A stretch of DNA of 64,000 nucleotides, taken from Mesorhizobium sp. Lineage in GTDB: Bacteria; Pseudomonadota; Alphaproteobacteria; Rhizobiales; Rhizobiaceae. Position numbers and translations under genes: made by a program. The number at the start of each line of letters is the position of its first letter. The first letter of the stretch is position 1. The notes beneath the pieces are model-generated. The model had not been told where the DNA came from, did no database searches, and saw nothing but the letters and a program-made list of their open reading frames with translations. The stretch is taken from assembly GCF_004962245.1 (NCBI RefSeq), contig NZ_SUHQ01000020.1, forward strand, positions 62,001 through 126,000. The letters are read 5' to 3'. Shown here in pieces: positions 30,384-38,856 of the stretch.

Positions 30384-30854
30384 TCATTCGTCGGCGTCGA
30401 TCTCATCATCGATGAGAACCATCTCCCCATTCGAGAGGTTCGCCTCGACGCGGGCGAGCAGCTTGAACAGCGCCTTCTGGTCCTTTTTGTCGAGACCCTT
30501 CAGCGCCTGTTTCTCGGTCTTCTTCACCGATTTCTCAATAGCGTGAATGATGTCGCGGCCAGTGTCGGTGAGGAAGATATGGGCCTGGCGGGCATCGGCC
30601 GCCGAGGCGCGCTTTTCCAGGAAGCCCTGCGCCTGCAGCCGGTTGATGGTCTTGGTGATGGTCGGCGGGCGAACACCGAGGCGGCCGGCAAGATTGCCGG
30701 GCGTCTGGCCGTCCTCACGGTCGAGCGCCAGCATGATCTGATCCTGGCCGGCGTAGAATCCGTGCGCCAGGAGCCGCGCCGCGAGTGCCGTACGTGCCAG
30801 CCGCGCCGCCGAATGCAGCCGGCTTATTGTCGCAGTCTTGTCCGCCTTGGCCAT
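30384..30854 (-). CDS. MarR family transcriptional regulator
   Basis: A 156-residue winged-helix regulator. GNLAGRLGVRPPTITKTINRLQAQGFLEKRASAADARQ is the MarR recognition helix and wing. The C-terminal part is highly charged and ends in an acidic tail (DDEIDADE). ATG at 30854 gives MAKADKTATI. The frame is open to 30959 but lacks family resemblance there. It converges with the AraC gene. Confidence 0.9.
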   Translation of the reverse strand: MAKADKTATISRLHSAARLARTALAARLLAHGFYAGQDQIMLALDREDGQTPGNLAGRLGVRPPTITKTINRLQAQGFLEKRASAADARQAHIFLTDTGRDIIHAIEKSVKKTEKQALKGLDKKDQKALFKLLARVEANLSNGEMVLIDDEIDADE

Positions 30855-31033
30855 GGTCACCCCTCTTCGGCCGAACCGGTGCGGACAGCATAGAGGCGGC
30901 CACCCGATTGGCAATCGACGATCAAAATATCCGGCTTTGCAAAACAGCTTTGCCGGCAAGCAATGCGATGTCCGCCGTGGCTAATGCCAGATGTTTATTT
31001 CAGTTAGATGACAAAGGACTTTTTCAGTGTGGC

Positions 31034-31765
31034 TCAATCAGCCTTCAGAGCGACGATCATCAAGGCCTGGTAGGCGTCCGCCACCTCGCGCAGCGCCGCC
31101 TGGGACAACGGCCCGGCCCGCCGCGCGATACCGTCCCTGGCGTTCGACGTGTCGCGCCTGCCGGACCGGTCGGTGTAGGGCGCGACAGTGGTGAATATCT
31201 GCTCGCTGAGGCTGTCGGGGAAAAACATCTGGCCGGTCATCACCGAATTGTCATCGGGGAAGACCTTGAAGTGGATGTGTGTGGTGCGGCCGCGATACCA
31301 GCCGGGATAGATGGTGGCGAAGGAGACGATGCCGGTGTCGTCCGCCCTCTGCCAGCCGCGCAGAAAACTCTCGCCGGAGGTATCAACGTCCTGCCCGTCG
31401 CCTTGTCCCGGATAGCCCGAATAATGCCCTTGCGCGTCGCAATGCCAGATGTCGACGCGCGCGCCGGCGAGCGGCCGGCAGGCCGCGTCGACCACCTGCA
31501 GCCGCACATTGAGGGCAATGCCCGCCTTGCCTTCGGTGACATCGGCACGTTCCAGCTTCGGATCGAAATAGAACGGACCCTCGGTCACTTGCGGCGTGAT
31601 GGCGCAGACACCGGCGCCATCGTTGAACAGGGCAAGCCCCGCATAGGACGAAGCCTGCTGGCCCAGCGCGATGCCCGGCAGAAAGACGCCGCCGCCCGCG
31701 GTTACGGCGATGAAGCCGAGCGCCTGACGCCGGCTCAACGGCAAGAAGGACGATTCGTCGGACAT
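31034..31765 (-). CDS. Exported intradiol ring-cleavage dioxygenase-like protein
   Basis: A 243-residue protein with a twin-arginine-like signal (SRRQALGFIAVTAGGGVF, cleavage near LGQ). The mature part has the protocatechuate 3,4-dioxygenase beta fold: TEGPFYFD, ADVDIWHCDAQGHYSGY, PGWYRGRTTHIHFKVF. The tyrosines in HYSGY and GWYRGR and the two histidines in HIH are the expected non-haem Fe(III) ligands. Exported members of this family occur in many proteobacteria; their substrates are mostly unknown. The gene stands alone. Confidence 0.85.
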   Translation of the reverse strand: MSDESSFLPLSRRQALGFIAVTAGGGVFLPGIALGQQASSYAGLALFNDGAGVCAITPQVTEGPFYFDPKLERADVTEGKAGIALNVRLQVVDAACRPLAGARVDIWHCDAQGHYSGYPGQGDGQDVDTSGESFLRGWQRADDTGIVSFATIYPGWYRGRTTHIHFKVFPDDNSVMTGQMFFPDSLSEQIFTTVAPYTDRSGRRDTSNARDGIARRAGPLSQAALREVADAYQALMIVALKAD

Positions 31766-31945
31766 CCGGCGCCTCTTCTGGTTCTTTCGAGCAAGCTGCC
31801 TTGTTCTTATCTAGGCAGTGAGACCAGCCAGCGCCAAATGAAAGTTCGGCAATGTTGGTGACCTGTTTTGGCCCATCGGTTTGCCACGTGCAAAAGCAGG
31901 GCGCGCATCCTATATGGAGCCCAACAATCCTTTTCGAGGCCCAAC

Positions 31946-33022
31946 ATGACCAATGCCATGAGCGACGCACAGACGCAGATTCCCGTAACCGTTCTCACCG
32001 GCTATCTCGGTGCCGGCAAGACGACGCTGCTCAACCGCATCCTTTCGGAAAACCACGGCAAGCGCTATGCCGTCATCGTCAATGAATTCGGCGAAATCGG
32101 CATCGACAACGAGCTGATCGTGGAATCCGACGAGGAAATCTACGAGATGAACAATGGTTGCGTCTGCTGCACGGTGCGCGGCGACCTGATCCGCGTCGTC
32201 GAAGGCCTGATGCGCCGGCCGGGCCGCTTCGACGCCATCGTGGTCGAGACGACCGGCCTGGCCGATCCAGTGCCGGTAGCGCAGACCTTCTTCATGGACG
32301 ACGACGTGCGCTCCAAGACCAGGCTCGACGCGGTGGTGGTGCTGGTCGACGCCAAACACCTGCCGTTGCGGCTGAAGGATTCCCGTGAAGCCGAGGATCA
32401 GATCGCATTCGCCGATGTCGTCGTGCTCAACAAGACCGATCTCGTCACGCCGGAGGAACTGAGCAAAGTCGAGGCGACGATCCGCGCGATCAACCCGGCG
32501 GCCAGGATCCATCGCACCACGCGCGCCGGCCTGGCTCTGTCCGAGGTGCTGGACCGCGGCGCCTTCGATCTTTCCCGGGCTCTGGAGAACGATCCGCATT
32601 TCCTCGAGGCGCATGACGATCATGATCATCATGATCACGACCATCATGACCATGACGGCCATCATCACCATGATCATGACGGGCATGACCACCATCATCA
32701 CGCGCACCCTTCGGATATCCATGACGTGACGGTGCAATCTGTGTCGCTGCGCGGTGGCGAGATGGACCCGAAGAAGTTCTTCCCGTGGATCGAGAAGATC
32801 ACCCAGATGGAAGGCCCGAACATCCTGCGGCTGAAGGGCATCATCGCCCTCAAGGGCGATGCCGACCGCTACGTCATCCAGGGTGTGCACATGATCATCG
32901 AGGGCGACCACCAGCGCGCCTGGAAGGACGGCGAGAAGCACGAGAGCCGGCTGGTCTTCATCGGCCGCGAGCTCGACGCCGAGCGGCTGAAGAAGAGCTT
33001 CGACGCCTGCCAGGCAGCTTGA
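31946..33022 (+). CDS. COG0523 (CobW/ZNG-type) metal-handling GTPase with His-rich loop
   Basis: A 358-residue G3E-family P-loop GTPase. Walker A is GYLGAGKT at 19-26, the metal-binding CxCC motif (GCVCC) is at 71-75, and NKTD at 162-165 is the guanine specificity motif. Residues 223-259 contain 20 histidines in 37 positions, a likely zinc-binding loop, and the C-terminal CobW domain follows. The start at 31946 follows a GAGG sequence and begins [11 protein letters not shown]. Members like this act in zinc homeostasis and are often under Zur control, but I found no clear Zur box. A WD40 protein gene follows, after an intergenic repeat element. Confidence 0.93.
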   Translation: MTNAMSDAQTQIPVTVLTGYLGAGKTTLLNRILSENHGKRYAVIVNEFGEIGIDNELIVESDEEIYEMNNGCVCCTVRGDLIRVVEGLMRRPGRFDAIVVETTGLADPVPVAQTFFMDDDVRSKTRLDAVVVLVDAKHLPLRLKDSREAEDQIAFADVVVLNKTDLVTPEELSKVEATIRAINPAARIHRTTRAGLALSEVLDRGAFDLSRALENDPHFLEAHDDHDHHDHDHHDHDGHHHHDHDGHDHHHHAHPSDIHDVTVQSVSLRGGEMDPKKFFPWIEKITQMEGPNILRLKGIIALKGDADRYVIQGVHMIIEGDHQRAWKDGEKHESRLVFIGRELDAERLKKSFDACQAA

Positions 33023-33059
33023 TTTCCAAACCTTATAACGTTAGCGCTGCCCCTTCTTT

Positions 33060-33205
33060 CCTTCTCCCCTTGTGGGAGAAGGTGGCCGAGCGACGCTCGG
33101 TCGGATGAGGGGTGTTCCAGCGTGGCACCGGCCGCGCTCCGTCCAGCACCTCTCAACCGTCTTGGCGCTACGCGCCAATCCACCTTCTCCCACAAGGGGA
33201 GAAGG
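33060..33205. repeat. 146-bp inverted-repeat element between the COG0523 and WD40 genes
   Basis: CCTTCTCCCCTTGTGGGAG and onwards at the left end is repeated as inverse complement at the right end (CTCCCACAAGGGGAGAAGG). Each end is itself a small palindrome followed by another stem (CCGAGCGACGCTCGG on the left, TTGGCGCTACGCGCCAA on the right) and by GAtGAGGGGTG or its counterpart. The middle is unrelated spacer. Size and build match the element inside xdhC (48098-48237). It looks like a short non-autonomous repeat; no transposase is encoded. Confidence 0.85.
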
Positions 33206-33284
33206 CCGCGTCGCACCTAACCACGCTAATGATTCCTCTGCGGCGGCAAGGCGACCACAACGATCTCGAATGGAATAGTCTCTC

Positions 33285-34259
33285 ATGCCGACCGTCGCCC
33301 CGCTTGATCTCCAGGGACATTGCATCGCCGCCGTCTTTCTCGACGACGTGCCGCACTTTGCGCTGGCCGACGGCGCCGTTCACCGGCTCGATCATGGCCA
33401 CAAGACGGTGCAGGCCAATGACGGGCTGCTCGCCGCGTTCCATGATGCGGCCAACGACCGGCTGATCACCGGCGGCGAGGACGGCAAAGTGTTTTCCGTT
33501 ACCGCCGGCGGCAATGCCGCGGAACTGGCAAGCGCCGGCAAGAAATGGATCACCAGCGTCGCTGCCGGACCACAAGGCGCTGTCGCCTATGCCTCGGGCA
33601 AGATTGCCTTCGTGCGTTTCGCCGACGGCAAGACCAGGGAATTTTCGCATCCGCGTTCGGTCGAGGGGCTGGCGTTCTCGCCCAAGGGCATGCGCTTTGG
33701 CGTCGCCCGTTACAATGGCGCGACGCTGCATTTCCCGGCCGCCGACGGCAAGCCGGTCGAGCTCGAATGGGCCGGCGCCCACACCGGCATCACCTTCTCG
33801 CCGGACGGCGCCTTTGTCGTCACCACCATGCAGGAGAATGCGCTGCACGGCTGGAAGCTCGCCGACGGCAAGCATATGCGCATGACCGGCTATCCCGGCA
33901 AAGTCAAAAGCCTGTCGTGGAGCGCCAAAGGCAAATGGCTGGCGAGTTCCGGCGCGCCGGCGGCGATCGTCTGGCCGTTTTCGGGCAAGGACGGACCGAT
34001 GGGCAAGGCGCCGTTGGAGCTCGGCACCCGCGGCAACGCCATGGTGACCTCGGTCGCCTGTCATCCGAGCCAGGATGTCGTCGCCGTCGGCTATGACGAC
34101 GGCATGGTGATGGCGGTGCGCTTCACCGACGCCAAGGAAGTGCTGTTGCGCCGACCGGGCAAGGGCGCCATCACCTCCATGATGTGGGACAGGCAAGAGC
34201 GGCGCGTCGCCTTCGGCAGCGCTGCAGGCGACTGCGGCGTCATCGATATTTCGGCCTGA
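33285..34259 (+). CDS. WD40 repeat protein
   Basis: A 324-residue protein made of repeated units of about 40 residues with the pattern of a beta-propeller: GLAFSPKGMRFGVARYNGATLHF, GITFSPDGAFVVTTMQENALHGW, SLSWSAKGKWLASSG and SVACHPSQDVVAVGYDDGMV. No signal peptide or enzyme domain is fused. It follows the COG0523 GTPase gene on the same strand, 262 bases apart with the repeat element between. In rhizobia the two are, to my knowledge, frequent neighbours, which suggests a scaffold role in metal delivery. It ends 2 bases from the convergent membrane-protein gene. Confidence 0.88.
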   Translation: MPTVAPLDLQGHCIAAVFLDDVPHFALADGAVHRLDHGHKTVQANDGLLAAFHDAANDRLITGGEDGKVFSVTAGGNAAELASAGKKWITSVAAGPQGAVAYASGKIAFVRFADGKTREFSHPRSVEGLAFSPKGMRFGVARYNGATLHFPAADGKPVELEWAGAHTGITFSPDGAFVVTTMQENALHGWKLADGKHMRMTGYPGKVKSLSWSAKGKWLASSGAPAAIVWPFSGKDGPMGKAPLELGTRGNAMVTSVACHPSQDVVAVGYDDGMVMAVRFTDAKEVLLRRPGKGAITSMMWDRQERRVAFGSAAGDCGVIDISA

Positions 34260-34261
34260 GC

Positions 34262-34717
34262 TCACCTCGCCCGCAAGGCGGCCGGAATAGCCTTTCGCCG
34301 CAGCGACAGCCCATCGCGCATATTGAGCGACAGGAGCGCGATGTTCACGGCGCCGGCCGCCAGTTCGATCGCCTGGAAGATCATGAATATGGTGTCGAAG
34401 CGTCCCGAACCGGCAAAATTGCTGAGCAGGAACGCCGAGGGCACGAGCACGAGCAGCCCATTTGCCGCAATGATGCACATGCGCCGCTTCTTGCGCGCGA
34501 CGACGGGACTCTTCCAGCCTTTGCCTAGCGAGAAACCGGATGCCCCGGCACCGATCATTGCCGGGATGAGGACGGCCATTCCGGCCAGCACACAGGTCTT
34601 GACCGTTGCGATCGTCGCCGCATCGCCGAACAGCTCGGCCGTCACCGTCGACAGCCAGAAGGCCGATACCGTGATGAGCGCAATGGCGCCGGTGGCTGCG
34701 TGAATCCTCGTTTTCAT
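34262..34717 (-). CDS. Membrane protein of unknown function, divergent from a MarR regulator
   Basis: A 151-residue protein with four hydrophobic helices and a basic loop (ARKKRRMC) in the middle. No family recognised. The ATG at 34717 has GGAG six bases upstream. Two ATGs further upstream (34723, 34729) are in frame, but the first of these overlaps the ribosome-binding site and the second the proposed operator. It is the likely target of the divergent MarR regulator. Confidence 0.75.
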   Translation of the reverse strand: MKTRIHAATGAIALITVSAFWLSTVTAELFGDAATIATVKTCVLAGMAVLIPAMIGAGASGFSLGKGWKSPVVARKKRRMCIIAANGLLVLVPSAFLLSNFAGSGRFDTIFMIFQAIELAAGAVNIALLSLNMRDGLSLRRKAIPAALRAR

Positions 34718-34728
34718 CCGCATCTCCA

Positions 34729-34760
34729 TAGCAAGCTATATATCATTGCATAGCATGCTA
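34729..34760. promoter_or_regulatory. Paired palindromic operator for the MarR regulator
   Basis: TAGCAAGCTA at 34729-34738 and the perfect palindrome TAGCATGCTA at 34751-34760 lie centred 22 bases apart, about two helical turns, in the short gap between the membrane-protein gene and the MarR gene. The gap is much richer in A and T than the surroundings. This is the usual layout for a MarR protein that represses itself and a divergent neighbour. Confidence 0.65.
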
Positions 34761-34781
34761 TTCAACTGCTATTTCGGCGCT

Positions 34782-35213
34782 ATGAAATTTCAGAAGGAAC
34801 GGTCCGCCGGATTCCTGGCGAACCACATGGCGCGGCTGTTCGCCAACGGGCTGCAACAGCGCATCCGGCCACTCGGACTGGCGCCGGCCCAGTTCATGAC
34901 GCTGCTTGCTTTGTGGGAGGAAGACGGCCTGACGCAGCGCGAACTCGTGCAGCGGCTCGACGTGGAACAGGCGACCATGGCCAACACGCTGATCCGCATG
35001 GAGCGGGACGGGCTGATCGAAAGGCGCTCGCATCCCGACGACGGGCGCTCCCAGTCGATCCATCTCACCGCGAAAGCCACCGCTCTGCGCGAGCCGGCGA
35101 CACAGGCGGCGCGTTCTCAGAATGAGACTGCGCTGGCCAGCTTTAGCGAGGACGAGCGGCTGGTGTTTCTCGACCTGATGCGGCGCGCCATCGCCTCGAT
35201 GCAGGCGGACTGA
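34782..35213 (+). CDS. MarR family transcriptional regulator
   Basis: A 143-residue MarR protein. LTQRELVQRLDVEQATMANTLIRMERDGLIERR is the winged helix-turn-helix and HPDDGRSQSIHLTAKA is the wing, both strongly typical. The ATG at 34782 begins MKFQKERSAGF. The frame is open to 34746, but that would begin inside the operator. It is divergent from the four-helix membrane protein gene with the operator pair between them. Confidence 0.93.
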   Translation: MKFQKERSAGFLANHMARLFANGLQQRIRPLGLAPAQFMTLLALWEEDGLTQRELVQRLDVEQATMANTLIRMERDGLIERRSHPDDGRSQSIHLTAKATALREPATQAARSQNETALASFSEDERLVFLDLMRRAIASMQAD

Positions 35214-35231
35214 CATGCAAGATCGAAAGGC

Positions 35232-35693
35232 CTACTCGGCCCCGCAGGATACTTTGCCGGTCAACGCTGGAGGCATGCCATCGCCGCCCGTGTCAGCCGT
35301 GCCCTCATAGATGGCGAGCGAATAGCGCCCGTCGTAGGTGCCTTCGTCGCCTTCCTCGACGGCCTCGGTCACGATCGTCAGCTCGACAGAGCTGTAGGTG
35401 TTTGCGACTTCGTGCTCGCGATAGACGAGCAGCCGCAGTTCCTTGTCGTCGAGCCAGTATTGCGTGAGGTTGGAGTCCTCGAACACTGTCTTGCGCATAT
35501 CGTCGCCAACGGGCCTGCCGAGAATTTCGAGGTCGCCGCGGAAATTGAATGTTGGACCGCCCATGCCTCTGGTGACACCGGCTTCGACCTGGAATTTCAC
35601 CGCCGCATCCTCGGCCGAGCACCAGATGCCACCGGTTGCGAAGGCCGAGCCGGCCGACAACAGCAGCGTCGTTACACAGAAGATTGTCCGCAT
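35232..35693 (-). CDS. Secreted protein of unknown function
   Basis: A 153-residue protein with a signal peptide (MRTIFCVTTLLLSAGSAFA, cleavage before TGG). The mature part has two cysteines, one near the N-terminus (IWCSAEDAAV) and one near the C-terminus (GKVSCGAE), which may form a disulfide, and is acidic. No domain recognised. It converges with the MarR gene and is divergent from the aminotransferase gene. Confidence 0.72.
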   Translation of the reverse strand: MRTIFCVTTLLLSAGSAFATGGIWCSAEDAAVKFQVEAGVTRGMGGPTFNFRGDLEILGRPVGDDMRKTVFEDSNLTQYWLDDKELRLLVYREHEVANTYSSVELTIVTEAVEEGDEGTYDGRYSLAIYEGTADTGGDGMPPALTGKVSCGAE

Positions 35694-35859
35694 CCTTCTT
35701 CCCCCAAGCCACAAACCCTACGCGCATTGATGCTGGATGATGTCGTCAGGTCAAGCGCCAGGCCTCTTCACTGCGACCGCTGAGCCAATGCAGGGCAGCC
35801 GCGCGGCCAATTGCGGTTCCGGATGCCGATTGGCTAGAGTGACGCATGAGAGGGCCCTC

Positions 35860-37242
35860 ATGCATACAATCAACCATTCAAAGACGTCCATCGGTGGTAT
35901 CAGCACTGCCCGCGTCGCCGATTTGCGCGAAACCGAAGCTGCAATCTTCCGCAAGGCGCGGCCGAAATCGGCGGCGAAGGTCGGCAATGGCCTGCCCGGC
36001 TTCCTCGGCGGCGTGCCGATGCACTGGATGAACGACTGGCCGACGCCCTTTCCGATTCTGGTCGACAGCGCAAAGGGCGCCACCATCATCGATATAGACG
36101 GCAACCGGCTCGACGATTTCTGCCTCGGCGATACGGGCTCGATGTTCGGCCATTCGCCGCCGCCGGTCGCCCGCGCCATCCGCCGGCAGGCCGGACGCGG
36201 ATTGACCTACATGCTGCCTTCCGAAGATGCACTTGCCATCGGCCTGCTGCTGCAACAGCGCTTCGGCCTGCCGTATTGGCAGATCGCAACGACGGCCACC
36301 GATGCCAACCGCTTTGCGCTGCGCGTCGCCCGCGCCATCACCGGCCGGGAAAAGATCCTGGTCTTCAACGGCTGCTATCACGGCTCGGTCGACGAGACGA
36401 TGGTGCGGCTGGTCGGTGGCAGACCGGCCAACCGGCCGGGATTGGCCGGCGAATTCCGCGATCTGACGCAGGCAACGAAGATCGTCGAATTCAATGATCT
36501 GCCGGCGCTCGAGGCGGCCCTACGGGATAAGGATATCGCCTGTGTCATCACCGAGCCGGTGCTGACCAATTCCTGTATGGTGCTGCCTGACCCTGGCTTC
36601 CACGACGCGCTGCGAAGCCTTACCCGCGCGGCCGGCACCCTGCTTCTGATCGACGAGACGCATACGATCTCGACCGGCCCCGGCGGCTATACGAAGAAAT
36701 ATGGGTTGGAGCCGGACCTGTTTGTGCTCGGCAAGCCGATTGCCGGCGGTGTGCCGGCCAGCGTCTGGGGCATGAGTGAAGACACCGCCGCGCGCTATGC
36801 CACCTACAACAGCAGCAAAGAGCCCGGCTATTCCGGCATGGGCACGACGCTGTCGGCCAATCCGCTACAATTCGCGGCGATGCGCGCCACGCTCGAAGAG
36901 GTGATGACTGATGAGAACTATGCCCGAATGGACCATCTGGCGCGACGGCTCGACGCCGGGCTGACCGCCGCCATCGACCGTTACCGCCTGCCCTGGCATG
37001 TCGCCCGCGTCGGTGCCCGCGTCGAGTTCATCTGCGCACCCGGCCCGCTGAGGAATGGCGGCGAGGCGGAGGCAGCGCATGCGCCGGAGCTCGAAGCAGC
37101 GATCCATGTCGCGCTGGTCAATCGCGGCGTGCTGATCGCGCCGTTCCACAACATGATGCTGATCTCGCCGGCGACCAGTGCCGCCCAGGTCAACCGCCTG
37201 ATCAACGCCTTCGGTGCGGTTGCGGCGAGGCTCGCGGCATGA
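35860..37242 (+). CDS. Class III PLP-dependent aminotransferase (glutamate-1-semialdehyde aminotransferase-like)
   Basis: A 460-residue fold-type I aminotransferase. GDTGSMFGHSPPPVARAI near the N-terminus, FNGCYHGSVDETMV, LLIDETHTISTGPGGYT (aspartate/glutamate contact to the PLP ring) and VLGKPIAGGVPAS with the Schiff-base lysine are visible. The ETHT sequence differs from the usual DEV. The ATG at 35860 begins MHTINHSK. The gene is followed 13 bases later by a glutamine-synthetase-like ligase gene, so the two probably act in one pathway for an amine or amino acid. It is not the haem biosynthesis enzyme HemL, which would lack this context and be shorter. Confidence 0.88.
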   Translation: MHTINHSKTSIGGISTARVADLRETEAAIFRKARPKSAAKVGNGLPGFLGGVPMHWMNDWPTPFPILVDSAKGATIIDIDGNRLDDFCLGDTGSMFGHSPPPVARAIRRQAGRGLTYMLPSEDALAIGLLLQQRFGLPYWQIATTATDANRFALRVARAITGREKILVFNGCYHGSVDETMVRLVGGRPANRPGLAGEFRDLTQATKIVEFNDLPALEAALRDKDIACVITEPVLTNSCMVLPDPGFHDALRSLTRAAGTLLLIDETHTISTGPGGYTKKYGLEPDLFVLGKPIAGGVPASVWGMSEDTAARYATYNSSKEPGYSGMGTTLSANPLQFAAMRATLEEVMTDENYARMDHLARRLDAGLTAAIDRYRLPWHVARVGARVEFICAPGPLRNGGEAEAAHAPELEAAIHVALVNRGVLIAPFHNMMLISPATSAAQVNRLINAFGAVAARLAA

Positions 37243-37255
37243 GACAAGCTTGCGC

Positions 37256-38677
37256 ATGAGAGAAGCGCCCAAGCACACTTTGAACGCCATCATCGCCTCC
37301 CCTTCCGGCTCGACGCCCGCCGAGGCGCAAGCCTTTCTCGACGCCCATCCCGAAATCGAGGCCTTTGATATCGTGCTGACCGACGCCAACGGCGTCGGGC
37401 GCGGCAAGATCGTGCGCCGGCACGAATTGATGAGCATCTTCCAGGGCGGCCGGCATATGCCGATCTCGATCCTTGGCCTCGACATCACGGGCGAGGACGT
37501 GCACGAAACCGGGCTGATCTGGACGACCGGCGACGGCGACCTGCGGGCATGGCCGATTCCCGGTACGCTGGTTCCGCTGTTCGGCACGCAGCCGCCGCGC
37601 GGCCAGGTGCTGATGGCGATGTACCATCTCGACGGCCAGGCGATGTCCTCCGATCCGCGGCTGGCGCTGGCGAGGCAAGTTGACATCCTGGCCGCGAAGG
37701 GCCTGCATCCGGCCGGCGCCTTCGAGCTCGAGTTCTTTTTGCTTGCCAACGAGCGCGACGCCGACGGCAAGGTGCAGCCCGCCAATGCCGTGCTCGACGG
37801 TCGCCGCTCGGCCAAGACCGAGGTCTATTCCGTCGACCATCTGCATGGCATGGAGCCGCTGTTTTCCGACATCTACGCCGCGGCCAAGATGCAGGGCATC
37901 CCGGCCGAGACGGTCATTTCCGAATATGCGCCCGGCCAGTACGAACTGACGCTGAACTACCGCAAGGATGTGATGCGGGCGGCCGACGATCTCGTCATGC
38001 TGAAGCGGCTGGTGCGGGCGCAGGCGCGCCGCCATGGCGTCACCGCCTGCTTCATGGCCAAGCCGATCGAGAAATATGCCGGCTCCGGCATGCACTTCCA
38101 TGTCTCGTTGCTGGACGATGCCGGCAAGAACGTCTTCACCGAGGCCAACGGCGAGACCTGGTCCTTGCCGTTGCTACGCGGTCTCGGTGGTCTCATCCAG
38201 ACCATGGCGGAATCGATGCTGGTGTTTGCGCCGCATGCCAATTCATGGCGGCGCTTCGTCTCGCAATCCTATGCCCCGGTGGCGCCGACCTGGGGCGTCA
38301 ACAACCGCTCGGTGGCGCTGCGCGTGCCGGCGGGCGATGCGAAAAACCGGCGCATCGAGCACCGGCCGTCGGGCGTCGACGCCAACCCCTATCTGGTCGC
38401 GGCGACGGTGCTGGCCGGCATCACCAGGGGTCTCGACGAAGGCCTCGATCCTGGACCCGAGACCACCGGCAACGGCTACGAATCGGCAATCACGCGCACG
38501 ACGATGCCGGTGGACTGGCGCGCCGCGATCGAGGCGGCAAAGGCGTCGACGTTCCTCAAAGAAGCACTGGGCGAAGACCTGCACCGGACATTCGTGGCGA
38601 TCAAGCAATCCGAATATCTTCGGGTGGCGCGCACGGTCGGCGAGTTGGATTACCACCTCTATCTGCACGAGGTGTGA
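37256..38677 (+). CDS. Glutamine synthetase family ligase (gamma-glutamyl-amine type)
   Basis: A 473-residue enzyme of the glutamine synthetase catalytic family. It shows the beta-grasp region (DIVLTDANGVGRGKIV), EFELEFFLL with metal-binding glutamates, ISEYAPGQYELTLNYR, GSGMHFHVSL and WGVNNRSVALRVP near the arginine-binding flap. The sequence resembles PuuA-type ligases, which join glutamate to putrescine or other amines, rather than GlnA: there is no adenylylation segment. It forms an operon with the aminotransferase gene upstream. Followed by the palindromic repeat at 38734-38782. Confidence 0.9.
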   Translation: MREAPKHTLNAIIASPSGSTPAEAQAFLDAHPEIEAFDIVLTDANGVGRGKIVRRHELMSIFQGGRHMPISILGLDITGEDVHETGLIWTTGDGDLRAWPIPGTLVPLFGTQPPRGQVLMAMYHLDGQAMSSDPRLALARQVDILAAKGLHPAGAFELEFFLLANERDADGKVQPANAVLDGRRSAKTEVYSVDHLHGMEPLFSDIYAAAKMQGIPAETVISEYAPGQYELTLNYRKDVMRAADDLVMLKRLVRAQARRHGVTACFMAKPIEKYAGSGMHFHVSLLDDAGKNVFTEANGETWSLPLLRGLGGLIQTMAESMLVFAPHANSWRRFVSQSYAPVAPTWGVNNRSVALRVPAGDAKNRRIEHRPSGVDANPYLVAATVLAGITRGLDEGLDPGPETTGNGYESAITRTTMPVDWRAAIEAAKASTFLKEALGEDLHRTFVAIKQSEYLRVARTVGELDYHLYLHEV

Positions 38678-38733
38678 GGCAGCGCATCGCCGGCTGTTCG
38701 CCTGGAGGAGGCCGAGCGGGCCACCCTTGCCGA

Positions 38734-38782
38734 CCATGGTCTTTTCCGAAAACCGGTTTTCCATTTTTCGGGATCAAGGTCC
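38734..38782. repeat. Palindromic intergenic repeat, TTTTCCGAAAACCGG type (copy 3)
   Basis: ACCATGGTCTTTTCCGAAAACCGG and CCATTTTTCGGGATCAAGGT form an imperfect hairpin. Third copy in the window of the family at 19534-19581 and 27909-27957. It lies downstream of the ligase gene. Confidence 0.85.
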
Positions 38783-38856
38783 AATTTCGACGGAACCTCC
38801 CGGCGGCTTCGCTCATTGCGCATCTGATCGCAGCAGCGGACAAGGCCGCATCAGCC

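Noticed and set aside
32612-32722. CATGATCATGAC-like repeated DNA as a possible CRISPR or satellite
   Set aside because: It is coding sequence for the His/Asp-rich loop of the COG0523 GTPase, without regular spacers.
38245-38856. Longer N-terminus for UdgX
   Set aside because: This part overlaps the ligase gene in another frame and does not resemble any glycosylase.
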